The notes under the pieces were generated by a model, which ran no database searches, was not told the origin of the DNA, and worked only from the letters and a program-made list of their open reading frames with translations. The translations under genes were made by a program, and so were the position numbers. Below are positions 45,890 to 56,848 of a stretch of DNA of 64,000 nt, piece after piece (within the stretch, counting starts at the first letter, position 1; each line of letters begins with the position of its first letter). The DNA comes from Pleurostoma richardsiae (Eukaryota > Ascomycota > Sordariomycetes > Calosphaeriales > Pleurostomataceae): assembly GCA_030052745.1 (NCBI GenBank), contig JANBVO010000039.1:62001-126000 (forward strand), written 5' to 3'.

Positions 45890-48655
45890 TCAGAACCTCT
45901 TTCTCTCCTTTCCATTCATCGTCGCCCTCCACAGGCAGCACACGCTTTTCGACTCGCACCACCGCTTCACGTCCTCGGGCGACACCTCGTCCGCACACCC
46001 CACCCTCGTCAGCTGCCCCGAGTTGAGCCACGCCGCCAGATCCTCCAGCACGATCGGGTCGTACATGAGCATCTTCTCGTGCCATGAGGGCTCGGCCGGG
46101 TCCTTCGTACGCGGTGCTGACGTTACCGCTGCCGTTATGTACCCGAACAGGGCCGACTGCTGCGAGGTGGGGCTGGTGTTGAGCGTGAGCTCCGTGTCGC
46201 CGTCGCCTGAGAGGTCCACGCCGGAAGGGGAGGAAAAGATGCGCTCTGGGGAGGAGAGCGAGGGCGAGGGCGAGAGAAGGCCCTCTTCTGTGTCGGTGTC
46301 GGCTATTTCAATGACCTGCTGAGTTGCTGCCTTCTTGCGCTTTGGCGTAGTTGGCGCTGGCGGTAGGGTGACGGCCTTTGGTTTAGGCACAGCAGCGCCA
46401 GTAGCACTTTTAGGCTTGGAAGACACCGCGGCTTTCGTGGCTATCGCCGAGTCTTTTCTTGGTCGGCCACGCGGTTTCTTTGCTGCTTCCGTAGTGGCAG
46501 CCGGTGCTGAAGCAGACACCGCCGCTGTTGATCCACTGATTTTCCGTGGGCGACCCCTTGGGTTCTTGACGGCAGCCGCTGCTCCTGTGTTTGATGCCGG
46601 CGTCTTCGTGCGGCTGGCTGATGTCGGCGCCGAACTGGAGAGCGTGGCAGTGGTAGCAACCCCTGCAATTGTGGGACCTAAACGCTTGCTTGCCCAGCAT
46701 CGATCAAGCAGTGCAATCATCGCCGTCCTCTTCTTCACGGCCTTAAAGCCATAGGACGATATCTCTTTCGCCAGCTGCACGTCAGTGTACAGCTCGTACT
46801 TCGGTCGAGGGACTTCGACTTGAGTGCTCCGCTCCTGCTGCTGCTGTTGCTGCTGCTGTTCCATGTATTCCTCTTGGTTGCTGGGCGGGGGTTCATCATC
46901 TAAGACTACTTTCGGTGCTGTATTCGCTGGAGAAATAGCAGCCTGCCTAGGACCGATAACAGGCTCCTTCTCGTCGGTAGCGGCTGACTGACGCTGCGTC
47001 GAGAAGAAATTGGATTTTGTAAGTGGGAAGCCTAGAGAGTCTTGGCTTGAGGGAGCATTTGGCGTATCGCCGGCGGGAGCTTTCGTTCCCACTTCGCCCG
47101 GTGGGAGGTCTTTCCACGGATTAAGAATAGCATCGGGCTGTGTAGTCACAGGAGAGTGAACAAGGTCAATCACTTCCACCTCCAGCAACTGCCCGTCCGC
47201 ATCTCTCGCAGCGACCGACCATAGGTTGCTATAATTCCTAGTTCGTGCGACCAACTCTCCTGCCGGCGAGCTCGCAAAAGCATCATCGTCATCTACAGTC
47301 ATCGAAGCCTCTATTGCCATCTGCAGGTCCCTAAGAAGAGTGGGAGACTGTTCCCGCACCAGCTGGCTGGATGTGCCAAACACGAAGTCTTGCACCGCAG
47401 ACTCCCTCATGGCCGACGTGGGCGACAGAAGGATATGTTGTGGCGCGGCCTTCTTGGCAGTGGCCTTCTTTGCCTTCCCGCCCCTCTTCTTTGGTGCAGT
47501 AGACGCCGTGTCTGATGGTGTCTGATTTGAACCAACATCGGCACCAAAGTATTTTAGCAGGGAGTCACTCCTAGAGGAGCCGCCGTCTCCCGAAGACTCG
47601 ATCGTCTCCCGGACTGCATATGCCGCCGTCGCCAACTCCGTGATCGTCCGTGGTTTCTTTTTTAGTGCCTTGGTCTTCACAGGAGAGGCTTCTCTGGAGC
47701 TTGTCCTCCCGGAGGTAGACCCACTGCCGATCATGACTGGTTCGATCAACTTGCGCTTCCCAAGTACGTTGGACGGTTCTCCAGTTGTCGTCATGGCAGG
47801 CTCTTTGCTAGGTTCCTTGCAGCCGTAGGAATCTTGTAGGTTCTTGAACACATTCTTCGAAGGAGACTGCCGCACCTCGGATGAGTCGGATAGAAGATTG
47901 ATTGTGTCGGGGCGGGGAGGGGTCCAGTCAGCTCTCCGCTGTAGAGCTGGTTCCAATTCCACAAGCTCGGGTGTCGCCGTCCTTGTCCTCTCCTTGCACG
48001 CAGGTGGCTCCGGTGTGAAGTGCCTGCTGACTGTCTCTTCTTTGGGCTTTCTATACGTAGTCTTCGCTACCAGCTTCGTAACCTTGGTTATCGAGATGGT
48101 CGATTGGTCATCCGTCACACGCTTCGGTGACTTGTATTTCTTCCATGGCTTCGAATTGGGCGAGACGTCTACCGATAATATCTCATCCACTTCTTCCTCG
48201 AGTGTCTTGCCCCTGGAAAACCCGCTGTCTCGATCCTTAGTCGCATCTGCAATCGACCCCGACAGAGGGTCAGTCGCGGTCCTCGATGCGTCGGGGGAGA
48301 CCTCAATTACAGTCTTCGGTGCGGGAGGCTTCCATCCATTGGTCTTCAGGGCCGGCTTTGGGGCTTCCTCTGCAAAGACATGGTCCATATCGTTGGCCTC
48401 TGCTTGTGCCGCCAGCCAGAAACTTGCTGCGCTTCTGAACGACGGGACCGCATCTTCGGGTATTGGGATCGCCTTGCTGCCGCTTCGGAGTGGTGGCCTC
48501 GGCTGGCGCTTGCCTACGATGTCGGTGAGGGATGGCAGGTCGGGAGAAGAAGACATCGTCGCGAATTGATCAAGCAAAGGCGGCCGGGGGGGAGAAGAGA
48601 GGAGGATCCCTCCAGAGGCCATCGCGAGGGGAATCGGCGTGGTAGCGAACCGCAT
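45890..48655 (-). CDS. slx4: Structure-specific endonuclease subunit SLX4
   Basis: An intronless protein of 921 residues from the ATG at 48655. A second ATG at 48622 (MASGGILLSSPP) has better context and could be the real start. SLX4 is the scaffold that activates the SLX1 nuclease for branched DNA and Holliday-junction processing in the nucleus. Diagnostic parts are SSSPDLPSLTDIVGK near the N-terminus, a SAP-like motif at about 620-660 (YTDVQLAKEISSYGFKAVKK, then AMIALLDRCW), and the C-terminal SLX1-binding domain (DPIVLEDLAAWLN, then VKRWCESKSVCCLWR). Two AT-hook cores RGRPRK lie at about 690-735. A short poly-Q run precedes the SAP motif. Length is usual for fungal SLX4. The middle is disordered. 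Confidence 0.93.
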   Translation of the reverse strand: MRFATTPIPLAMASGGILLSSPPRPPLLDQFATMSSSPDLPSLTDIVGKRQPRPPLRSGSKAIPIPEDAVPSFRSAASFWLAAQAEANDMDHVFAEEAPKPALKTNGWKPPAPKTVIEVSPDASRTATDPLSGSIADATKDRDSGFSRGKTLEEEVDEILSVDVSPNSKPWKKYKSPKRVTDDQSTISITKVTKLVAKTTYRKPKEETVSRHFTPEPPACKERTRTATPELVELEPALQRRADWTPPRPDTINLLSDSSEVRQSPSKNVFKNLQDSYGCKEPSKEPAMTTTGEPSNVLGKRKLIEPVMIGSGSTSGRTSSREASPVKTKALKKKPRTITELATAAYAVRETIESSGDGGSSRSDSLLKYFGADVGSNQTPSDTASTAPKKRGGKAKKATAKKAAPQHILLSPTSAMRESAVQDFVFGTSSQLVREQSPTLLRDLQMAIEASMTVDDDDAFASSPAGELVARTRNYSNLWSVAARDADGQLLEVEVIDLVHSPVTTQPDAILNPWKDLPPGEVGTKAPAGDTPNAPSSQDSLGFPLTKSNFFSTQRQSAATDEKEPVIGPRQAAISPANTAPKVVLDDEPPPSNQEEYMEQQQQQQQQERSTQVEVPRPKYELYTDVQLAKEISSYGFKAVKKRTAMIALLDRCWASKRLGPTIAGVATTATLSSSAPTSASRTKTPASNTGAAAAVKNPRGRPRKISGSTAAVSASAPAATTEAAKKPRGRPRKDSAIATKAAVSSKPKSATGAAVPKPKAVTLPPAPTTPKRKKAATQQVIEIADTDTEEGLLSPSPSLSSPERIFSSPSGVDLSGDGDTELTLNTSPTSQQSALFGYITAAVTSAPRTKDPAEPSWHEKMLMYDPIVLEDLAAWLNSGQLTRVGCADEVSPEDVKRWCESKSVCCLWRATMNGKERKRF

Positions 48656-49807
48656 GCGCAAGGCGCATCGTAGGACCGTAGAGAGCGTCAGGATTGTGGA
48701 GATCTTCAGATCGCTGGAATTCGATTTAAAGCATCGCCGGTCCGCTCAATGCAGTCCTGCTGGAATGAGCATCCACCCGTATTCTGCTGACGGTTTTCTC
48801 CGTCCAGGCGTGAAGCATCAACAAACAAACCCGCAGGGCCACCACGCACCCCCACCGGAGCAGGCGCCAACCTAGCGCGCTGTCAGCTGATAAATCACGA
48901 GATCTGAACCAAATCTTGGCTGAAGGGTGCGAAACACAAATGCCTCCTTCGTCCCGCGACTAGACCGACCCAAGGCTCGGAAAAGACAATGCCATTCACA
49001 TGGTGAGTCGGTAGAGCGTCGTTGTCTCTCCAAGTCCGACAAGACGCCAGTTTTCAAGGTTTTTTACACGCAACTTCCTCGGCTGGGCTCGTGCAATGCT
49101 ATGCACTACTTGCTCATCTTGATCTTGCACGGTGATTCCCCAGTTCATTGAAGTCTCGCGCTCTCGAAGGCGAGCACCCGGCTAGAGAAGTCTCCTCGGA
49201 CGTGACCGTGTCCGGGGATTCTGGAGCTACCTTGATAGCTTCCGTGCCGCAGAACAACAGAGGCTCACGTAAAAGCCGTGACACCGAAGCCGTGGGTCAA
49301 GGTACAGATACGGGTCTGACATTTTCCTCCCTTCTAAGACGGTGCTCGGATATATGTTACAGCCAGGCGCTGTGATTTCCTCTGTCACGATGTCAACATA
49401 CTCTATCCAGAAAAAGGGACAAGCGTCACTTGGAGACGAATGTCGCCTTCGGATGGATATCTAGTGGAATCGTATTGGACTGCGAGAGACCGCGAAGTCG
49501 CGTAGCTCTGAACTGCTAGACGAGATACCGGTAGGTTCGTGGTTGGCGCGACCCATGGCCAATTCGATATTGTCCTTCAACGCACTTCCGAGCTCGGTTG
49601 GCGATGTGTGCGACGTTAGGAGGCCTCGTACGAGGAGGGACAGCATCTGCTAATGCTCTTTTCCGCCCGAGGAGTCGTGCTGGAGCGGCTTCCACCTCGT
49701 GGTCACGCTCCGGACGTCCGAAAACGTGGCGCCCTTTTCCTTTCCCCCTATTTTATTAAACTTCGGACCTCATTATCCTTTTGACATCCATTCAACAAGC
49801 TTGAAAT
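48656..49807. promoter_or_regulatory. Divergent promoter of SLX4 and a secreted protein
   Basis: 1.15 kb between outward-facing starts. No gene or clear repeated motif; the last ~80 bp before 49808 are AT-rich (TTTTATTAAAC). Confidence 0.4.
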
Positions 49808-50474
49808 ATGACTCCGCTATATCTGCTTCCCAAGATTCTGAGCTTCTTTGCGCTCAGTGTCTGTCTCGAGACGGTGGTGGGCTTTACCCCTCTCAATATC
49901 ACTGCCATATCTTCCAGGGATGGATATTCGGTCCTTGAATGCTGGCAGCTCGCTTCGGTGCCTGTCGAGGCCATGTCAGCTATCAACTACGTGATCAGCG
50001 GCAACACTACTAAGGCGACCTGGTCGGTCATCCGGCCACAGACAACGGTGGGCGAAGCGTGGGCTCCCACTGTGCAGTGAGTGATGACCACAGCGTTCGA
50101 TCCCTTCTCAATACTGCCAGATGCAGCAGCGACGCTAAGCAGACGCGTGCCTGTGTAGACTCTCCATGATTCTCAACGGGCTCATCCGAATCACGGCACC
50201 ATCCCCGCCACCATCGGTCAATTCGTCTGGGTATACTGCCATACCGGGATCATCATCACCTCCTCCGCAATCCGTTGCCTACATCATGCCGGGAACAGCA
50301 ACTTCCTCTCTACTCATTGCGGCCGATATGAGTTCTACTAGCTACCTGATGGGCCACTACACCGAATTTCCTAGTGACGAAGAAACTATTCTTGTCCAGG
50401 TCCCTTTTGCTGGTAACGAGGCCCCTGAGCATAGTGTCATATATGAAGGGCCATGTTCGAGCTCGAAGGTGTGA
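49808..50474 (+). CDS. Secreted protein of a common fungal small-secreted family
   Basis: Two exons, 49808-50076 and 50159-50474 (82-bp intron), 194 residues. The signal peptide is about 25 residues (MTPLYLLPKILSFFALSVC and beyond). Mature features are SSRDGYSVLECWQL near the N-terminus and, at the end, IPFAG-like VPFAGNEAPEHSVIYEGPC. The single cysteines of these two blocks probably form a disulfide. Also visible are a conserved IAADMSS...GHYTEFPSDEET block and a SGLIRITAP-like strand just after the splice site. Many ascomycetes have proteins with the same blocks (RDG-SVLECW, GH-T-YP-DDET, PEH---GPC). They look like small cupin-type beta-barrels, but no function is known. Potential N-glycosylation sites occur (NIT, NTT, NSS). 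It converges with the class II aldolase gene. Confidence 0.78.
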
Positions 50475-50716
50475 GCTGGCTTTAGCAGTGATGTACGAAG
50501 TGACGCATAGGACTAGGAAAAGCCGCACATCTTGAGTCTTATATTGCCTTTTTCAGCTTTGCTCTATCCAACTTCCTTCTTGTTCTTTTCTCTTTGGGTC
50601 ATTTTTGTGTCGCCCGCGTACCCATCCCCTGTATCAGGTCCTTGACCATCTAGGAGGAACTCAAGTTCTCCGAGGAGATCGCTATTGGGAGACACATCGT
50701 TTGCCGTTTCTAGGTC

Positions 50717-51665
50717 TCATTCCAAGAACTCTCCTTTGGTCTCCTTCAGGACCATCCGATATTCCGGCTCGAATTGCATATACATAACATCGGCACTACC
50801 GATGTTCTTCTTCGTGTACTTGGCTTCCTCCTCACCGACGTATGTCTTCTTCACTTGACTGCCGTCCGGTGCCATTGCCGACTCTACAAGCAGTTGTGTC
50901 TGGCATGCCCTCTCCAGAGCGATGAAGAATGCCGCGGCCTCGGCGACCGTGCCCCCGCCCGTCAGCAGGCCGTGGTTCTGCAGAATGATGTTCTTCTTTT
51001 GCGGGCCGAGCGCCTTCGCGATCCGGCCGCCTTCCTCCTTGGCGAACACAACCCCTCCAAAATCCTCGTACACGGCGAGGTCCTCGTAGAACATGCAGCT
51101 GTCCTGGTTCAGCATCTCGATGGGCCGCCCGAAAACCGACCACGCCCGGCCGTAGGGGCTGTGCATGTGGCAGGCCGCGTTGATGTCCGGCCGAGCCTGG
51201 TGGATCGCCGAGTGGATCAGGAATCCTCCCGTGCTGACGGGCAGCTCGGCGCCGCCGATGCGATTGCCGTCCTCGTCGACGTGGACCATGTCGGACACGG
51301 TCAAGAGACCAAAGTGCACGCCGTATGGGTTGATCCAGAAGGTGTCGGGCATCACCGGGTCTGCATGCCGTTAACATCCTGTGTCAAGCCCCCAACCAAT
51401 CGTTTGGGACCACGGTACCTCTCAGGCTAATGTGTCCACTGCTGCCATCCGCGAAACCGAGCTTGGCGAAAACGCGAAATGCCCCTGCCATCTGTTCTAG
51501 CTGCCACCTGCGTTCCGCTTCCTTCGTCTCTGGACGCGGGATCCGATAGCTCCGCTTGGCTTTCCCATCTCCCGTCGGAGCGGCGTCCAGCACGGACCCC
51601 GACCCGTTAGCGACACGGATCGGCGCCGCGTGCTGCGAAGTCACTGTAACCGTTGTCGAGGGCAT
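50717..51665 (-). CDS. Class II aldolase/adducin-domain protein
   Basis: Two exons, 51665-51419 and 51360-50717 (58-bp intron), 296 residues. The junction restores GHISLRDPVMPDTFWINP, a strongly conserved fungal segment. Metal ligands of the zinc-dependent aldolase/epimerase fold are visible: His147 and His149 in CHMHSPYGRAW, and His212 in NHGLLTGGGTV. Bacterial relatives (AraD, FucA, RhaD) cleave or epimerise sugar phosphates; others decarboxylate. Fungal members near 290 residues are mostly uncharacterised, so the reaction is open. It is cytosolic, with no signal. It is divergent from the TauD-type gene, sharing a 1.15-kb promoter, and opens the metabolic cluster that runs to the window end. 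Confidence 0.88.
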
Positions 51666-52814
51666 GATCGATTTAAGGCGGCTTTACAAACGACTTGATT
51701 GTCGCGGCGGGATGCCGGCAGACGATATAAACGGAGGCGGTAGATAAGATCTTGCTCTCGGCGCGGAGCGGCTCCACCCATCTTATCTGTGGGGAACAGG
51801 TCGGCCGCCTCCGATGTTCTCCGCTGAAACAGGTGGCCGAGGAAGCATAGGATACGGTACCCCGGAGCGGCACGGATTCCGGAGGACTTGAGCCCTTTAC
51901 TGCCCCGTATCCTCTTCCGGATTGAGGCCTTGCTCTCTACGAATCCTTAAAGATTGGACGGCCGTGTTGTACCAATAGGTAATTCTCCATGACGTCCATG
52001 GAACTTTTGATGCACGACGAGGAACCTGGCAACAGCAGCTACTGGGAGAGCGATAAAGTATCTGAACGCTGAACGAGACGTTTAGAGAGTTGGCAGGGGA
52101 GGCACGGTTTTCAAGAATTGAGAACCCTTTTCTCAGCCCAGAGTATGCGCTGGATAGCTCTGGAGTCCTGACTCCAGCTTCTCTTCACAAGCCTTTTCTT
52201 TCACTCGGCGACATTACCGAGCTACAACATAAAAATTCATTGCCCCATCCCATCCGAAGTCCCTGGCAAAACTAATTTCTCAAGTAAGAGGCGTTACCAA
52301 CAAGTCTTTAGTATAAGGAGATGTCAAGGCCCGAGTCGAATCCGGCACGGCAGTTGTGGAGCGCCGGGCTTATTAGCCCGACTGTCATGAAGACGCCATA
52401 GGCAATGCGCCTCATATAATGCCGAAACAGATGCGAGAGATCCCAGAGCCATGGGACGATGCGAAAATAATCCGCTGCTACTCTACCAATTGCGGCGGCC
52501 ACGAGCGTCGCACGTCATGCGGGGATGGTCTTGGAGGCCGGCTGCGCCAACCGTCTTCCGCCATCGTGCTCCGGTCCCCTGAGCACGCAATCGCTAGATC
52601 GGATCTCGCAAACTCACCACAGCGCACATCGCTGCACAGAAAGCCACAGAAAACGGCATAGCAGCACAAGCGTGACGCGAACTGGACCCCGCTGAGGGGT
52701 TATTATAAAACGGATGAAGCTCCCGATGTCTGTTGTGATGAATCAATTCAGCCTGGACTGCAGACCACTGTCGACACCAAGGCATCTCCTTATCTCTGCT
52801 TTTGAACCGTCGCA
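51666..52814. promoter_or_regulatory. Divergent promoter of aldolase and TauD-type genes
   Basis: 1.15 kb. A TATAAAA at 52704-52710 lies about 105-110 bp before the dioxygenase ATG. A minus-strand TTTATAT faces the aldolase near 51725. CGGATTCCG (CGG-N3-CCG) at 51873-51881 is a possible Zn2Cys6-type site. Several GGCGGCC/CCGG words cluster at 52490-52570. Confidence 0.4.
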
Positions 52815-54164
52815 ATGGCTCCAGGTGCTCTTATTGACGAAGCGTCGAACACGCCCTCAGTGGCACCAGTGAAGAACTCGGATGCCCCGCGGTCCATCTT
52901 CCCAGACGGCATCCGCACCTCGGGCCAGCACAACCCCCTCTACGACCAGCTCAGGCCATACTCAGAGTTCCCCAAGGAGATCAGCGGACCTACAGTATGG
53001 AAGCGGGAGGACTACGTCAACAACCCTGAGCGGTGGACGCACCGGTTCACCGAGGATGAGCTGCAGGAGCTGAGCGACACCGCTGATCGCTTCATTGCGA
53101 GCGGCACACCCCTGACGGGAATCAGCAAGGTACGTATCCGAAACAGCCCAGCCCACAACAAGCACCAGCTGCATTTATGGAGTGCTAACATCTCCTTTGC
53201 AGGAGAACTTCCCCCTCCCCAAACTGAGCAAGGTCCTCAACCCCCTCCGCGAGGACCTATTGAACGGCAAGGGCTTCATTCTCTTCAAGGGCTTCCCGGC
53301 GGACAGCTGGGGCCCACACAAGAACGCCGTGGCGTACATGGGCCTCGGCACCTACATCGGCTACTTCATCTCGCAGAACGGCCGGGGCCACGTGCTGGGC
53401 CACGTTAAGGACGTGGGCGAGGACGCGACGCAGATCGACCGGGTGCGCATCTACCGCACCACGGCGCGGCAGTTCTTCCACGCCGACGACGGCGACGTCG
53501 TCGGCCTGCTGTGCGTGCACCGCGCCGCCGAGGGCGGCGAGAGCGACATCGTGAGCGTGCACAACGTGTGGAACGCGCTGCAGCGGGAGCACCCGGACGT
53601 AGCCGAGACCCTGACCAAGCCGATCTGGTACTTCGACCGCAAGGGCGAGACGTCCGAGGGACAGGAGGAGTGGACGCGCCAGCCTGTCATCTACCTGGAG
53701 CCCGGCGGCAAGGGCCGCCTGTACAGCAAGTGGGACCCGTACTACGTGCGGTCGCTGACGCGGTTCTCGTCCAAGGGCCTGATCCCACCGCTGAGCGAGG
53801 AGCAGCAGCGGGCCCTGAGGATCCTGGAGGAGACGTGCCAGCGGCTAGCGCTGCACATGATCCTTGAGGTCGGTGACATCCAGTTCGTGAGCAATACGCA
53901 CCTGTTGCACGCGCGGACGGAATATAAGGGTATGTTGCAGTAACTCCCATAATGAACCCCTCCCTGGCCGGACGTGACCTTGAGCTGACCCATTATCTAG
54001 ACTTCCCTCCCCCTGCGCCGCGGAGACATCTGCTGCGCCTGTGGCTGTCTGTTCCGGACACGGAAGGCGGATGGGTGTTGCCCTTCCCCGACAGCTCGGA
54101 GAAGAAGCGTGGTGGTATCCAGGTCAACAACACGCCTCCCAGGGCGCCGCTTGATGCAGAGTAA
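52815..54164 (+). CDS. TauD/TfdA-type Fe(II)/2-oxoglutarate dioxygenase
   Basis: Three exons: 52815-53129, 53203-53929, 54001-54164 (introns 73 and 71 bp), 401 residues. The iron site is H198-x-D200 (QFFHADDGD), with the distal His341 in NTHLLHARTEY. 2-oxoglutarate-binding arginines follow in PRRHLLRLWLS, and the last junction (EYKDFPPP) restores a conserved block. The family hydroxylates or oxidatively cleaves substrates such as taurine, alkyl sulfates and phenoxyacetates with CO2 and succinate release. The fungal clade, with its 100-residue N-terminal extension (YSEFPKEISGPTVWKRED), has no known general substrate. It is cytosolic. It shares a promoter with the aldolase gene and converges with the SDR gene. 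Confidence 0.92.
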
Positions 54165-54396
54165 TGATAGCTATATTTCTTTGGTACAGGACAAGTTAGA
54201 CATGTGTATATTGCTTTGTGGTGGGACTAAGAAAGAATCAAGTTACGACTAGACTTATGAAGTACAATGATGTACTGGTTTCTGTCATGTCTCTAATTCA
54301 AGGCGCAATGACTTTACATCCAGCTTCTGGCTTTCACTCCGGCTCAAATGCCCGGGACTATCTCTTTCCAGCATGGCTGGGTCTCATGTGAGCTTT

Positions 54397-55219
54397 TTAC
54401 CACGGCAAGACCCCATACTCTCCACAAACCCTACCAACGTTAGCGTCTCTATCACCCCTGATCACACTCGCAACCCTCTCCCCGCCGACCTCAGGCTCCG
54501 CTGCTCCTCTCTGTCTCAAAGCCTCGGGGTTGCCCACAAACTCCGTAGCCACCAAACCCGGGTCCACCCCGAAGACCAAGATCCCTTCCGGCTGCAGTTT
54601 CGTGCAATACTGCACCACGAGCATGTTTCGCGCCGCGTTCGCCGCGCGGTACTCGCTCGACAGGGGCGCGTGGTACCTGCTACCCGGATCCGACGCCCAG
54701 GCTAAGGAGCCAGTACTAGACGACAGAAACACCAACCGGGGCGTGTCGCCTGCGGTGGAGGAGGCGCGCAGGAGCGGCAGAAAAGCCTCGGTGATGCTGA
54801 TGGCGCCGACGACGTTCGTCTCGAAGATCTCGCGAGCGATGGCCCTCGGCTCGCCACGCCGGAAGACGCCGGCATTGTTGACTAAGATATCGAGACGCCC
54901 GTAGGCCTGGGTGACAGAGACGACTGCAGCGTCGACGGAGGCGTCTGAGCGCACGTCGAGCTGAATGACGTCTACGGTGCCTTTGACCTCTGGTAGAGAG
55001 CGGAGGGTAGCAGCGGCAGACTGGCCCTGGGAGAGATCTCGACTGCCGAGGAGTATGTGATAGGCATCGGAAGTTAGGAGGAGGTTCTTGGCCGTTTCGT
55101 AGCCAATGCCTCGGTTGGCTCCTAAATGCAAATTAGGGGATGCTTTCAAGCACAGGAAGACGTATAGGCACCCTGAGAAAAGACGAACCAGTGATCAGTG
55201 TAATAATCTTATTAGACAT
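54397..55219 (-). CDS. Short-chain dehydrogenase/reductase lacking the catalytic lysine
   Basis: Two exons, 55219-55189 and 55121-54397 (67-bp intron with GTTCGT donor), 251 residues. The first exon encodes only MSNKIITLIT plus one base. The junction restores the NAD(P) motif TGANRGIG (residues 10-17). NNAG at 92-95 and the Ser of SSSTGS (144-149) are present. The active-site Tyr168 is followed by R-A-A-Asn172, so the usual YxxxK lysine is Asn. That lysine lowers the tyrosine pKa and binds the nicotinamide ribose, so ordinary redox activity may be weak or lost. The rest is well kept, so it is not an obvious pseudogene. It converges with the TauD-type gene (232 bp apart) and is divergent from the aldolase at 55932. 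A TATATA box lies about 45 bp upstream. Confidence 0.85.
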
Positions 55220-55931
55220 GTTTCAGTAAGTTTACTATTCTCCAACTAAGTCTGACCTGGCATATATAAGGCATCGATATGCGGTGCAGGAGTCACCATC
55301 TATTTATATCGAGGCCTGCGTCCTTTAACAACACTGAAGTAACAAGCCTCCCACTTGGACTGGACTTAAAGGACTTAACCGGACATTTGCAATACCTGTC
55401 CATCAGAAGGAACAGGCATAGTCTGGCACACTCGGTCCTACTCTGCCAGTCGTCGATAGAAGGTGGGCTTCGGGAGGCTTTTTATCAGCCGACTCCGAGT
55501 CGACTAAGACATGAATTGATTCAGCAAGCGCCATAGTCGCTCAGAGGGTCAATTTGCTTAGTGGAGGGGACAGAGAGCCAACAATCAGCAAGCCTGATGA
55601 AGAAAGCGCAGCGCTGACTGCTTCACGATCTAATTTTCTATTCAAGCTCGCCTGCGTGTATTCATCGCTTGAATGTTGCCGGCGAAAGGAAAAGTATTTT
55701 GACGTCCCTAACCGCCTGTTGGACTAAACTGCCTAGCGGCAGCAGCTTATTGGTCTCTCCCGCCGAGAACACCGATACCGTTCGGACTACTCTCCGCGTC
55801 GTTGTGGGGTTAAACATTCGTTCCCCCCGAGGCCGGATAAGTACAAATGATGGAAACCCCGTGAGGAAAGTACTTGATATACAGTGATCATCCCCAGATT
55901 CACGCAAACGAGACTGTATGCCAGGTGCACA
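55220..55931. promoter_or_regulatory. Divergent promoter of SDR and ketose-bisphosphate aldolase
   Basis: 712 bp. TATATAA at 55263-55269 is close to the SDR start. An everted CCGTTCGG lies near 55778. No gene seen. Confidence 0.4.
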
Positions 55932-56848
55932 ATGGAGTGGAAGACAGAGAATAAGACGTACCAGATCCTGACGGCGGCCGAGAAAGGCGGCTATGGAGTC
56001 GTGGCCCCGGTCACGTATGCTCGGCCTTCCCTCCGATCCGGTCTGAAAGCTGCTAACCCCAAAGCAGGTACAATCTCGAGGGCATCATCGCCGCCGTGCG
56101 CGCCGCGGAGAAGAAGCGGTCCCCCCTGATCATTCAGTTCTTCCCTTGGGCCATTACCTTCTCCTCCGGCCTGCTGGTCCACGCCGCGGCGGTCGCGGCC
56201 CGGAACGCTACCGTGCCCGTCTCGGTGCACCTCGACCACGCGCAGGACGAGAAGATGATCCGGGACGCGGCGGACGGGCTGCCCTTCGACTCCATCATGG
56301 TGGACATGTCGCACTACGAGACGGAGGAGAACCTGGCCAAGACGGCCGAGCTGGTCCGGTACTGCCACGAGCGCCGGATCACCACCGAGGCGGAGCCGGG
56401 CCGCATCGAGGGCGGCGAGGACGGCATCGCGGACACGGCGGACCTCGCGGGAGCCCTGACGACGGAGGAGCAGGTAGCCCAGTTCTTGGCGACGGGCATC
56501 GACTTCCTAGCGCCGGCCGTGGGTAACGTGCACGGCGAGTACGGGCCCCGCGGGCCGGTGCTTGACTGGGAGCGGCTGGAGATGGTGCAGAGGGAGTGCG
56601 CGAAGGGTGGCGTGAGGGTTGTGCTGCACGGGACGAACAGCTTCCCGGAGGACATCATGAAGAGATGTATAAAGACTGGCGTCACGAAGGTCAACGTGAA
56701 CAAACTCGTTCTGGACGACTACCTCATCCATCTGAAAACGGAAGCGCCTACCTTGAGCCTGACTGCGTCCATGGAGAAGGGTGTCGCGGATATACAGAAG
56801 CTGATAGAGTGGCAGATGGATGTTTGCGGCTCAACTGGGAAGGTCTGA
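55932..56848 (+). CDS. Class II fructose/ketose-bisphosphate aldolase family protein
   Basis: Two exons, 55932-56014 and 56068-56848 (53-bp intron), 287 residues. Class II aldolase residues are visible: SVHLDHAQDE with catalytic Asp84 and zinc ligand His85, AEPGRIEGGED near 136-146, zinc ligands His183 (GNVHGEYG) and His215 (VLHGTNSFPED), and the sugar-phosphate loop at 236-240. In fructose-bisphosphate aldolases that loop usually reads N-I-D-T; here it is N-V-N-K, which argues for a different substrate, such as a tagatose-, ketogluconate- or deoxy-sugar phosphate. It is shorter than the housekeeping fungal enzyme (about 360 residues) and closer to GatY/KbaY-type enzymes. It is likely a specialised catabolic aldolase of the cluster, cytosolic. 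Confidence 0.88.
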
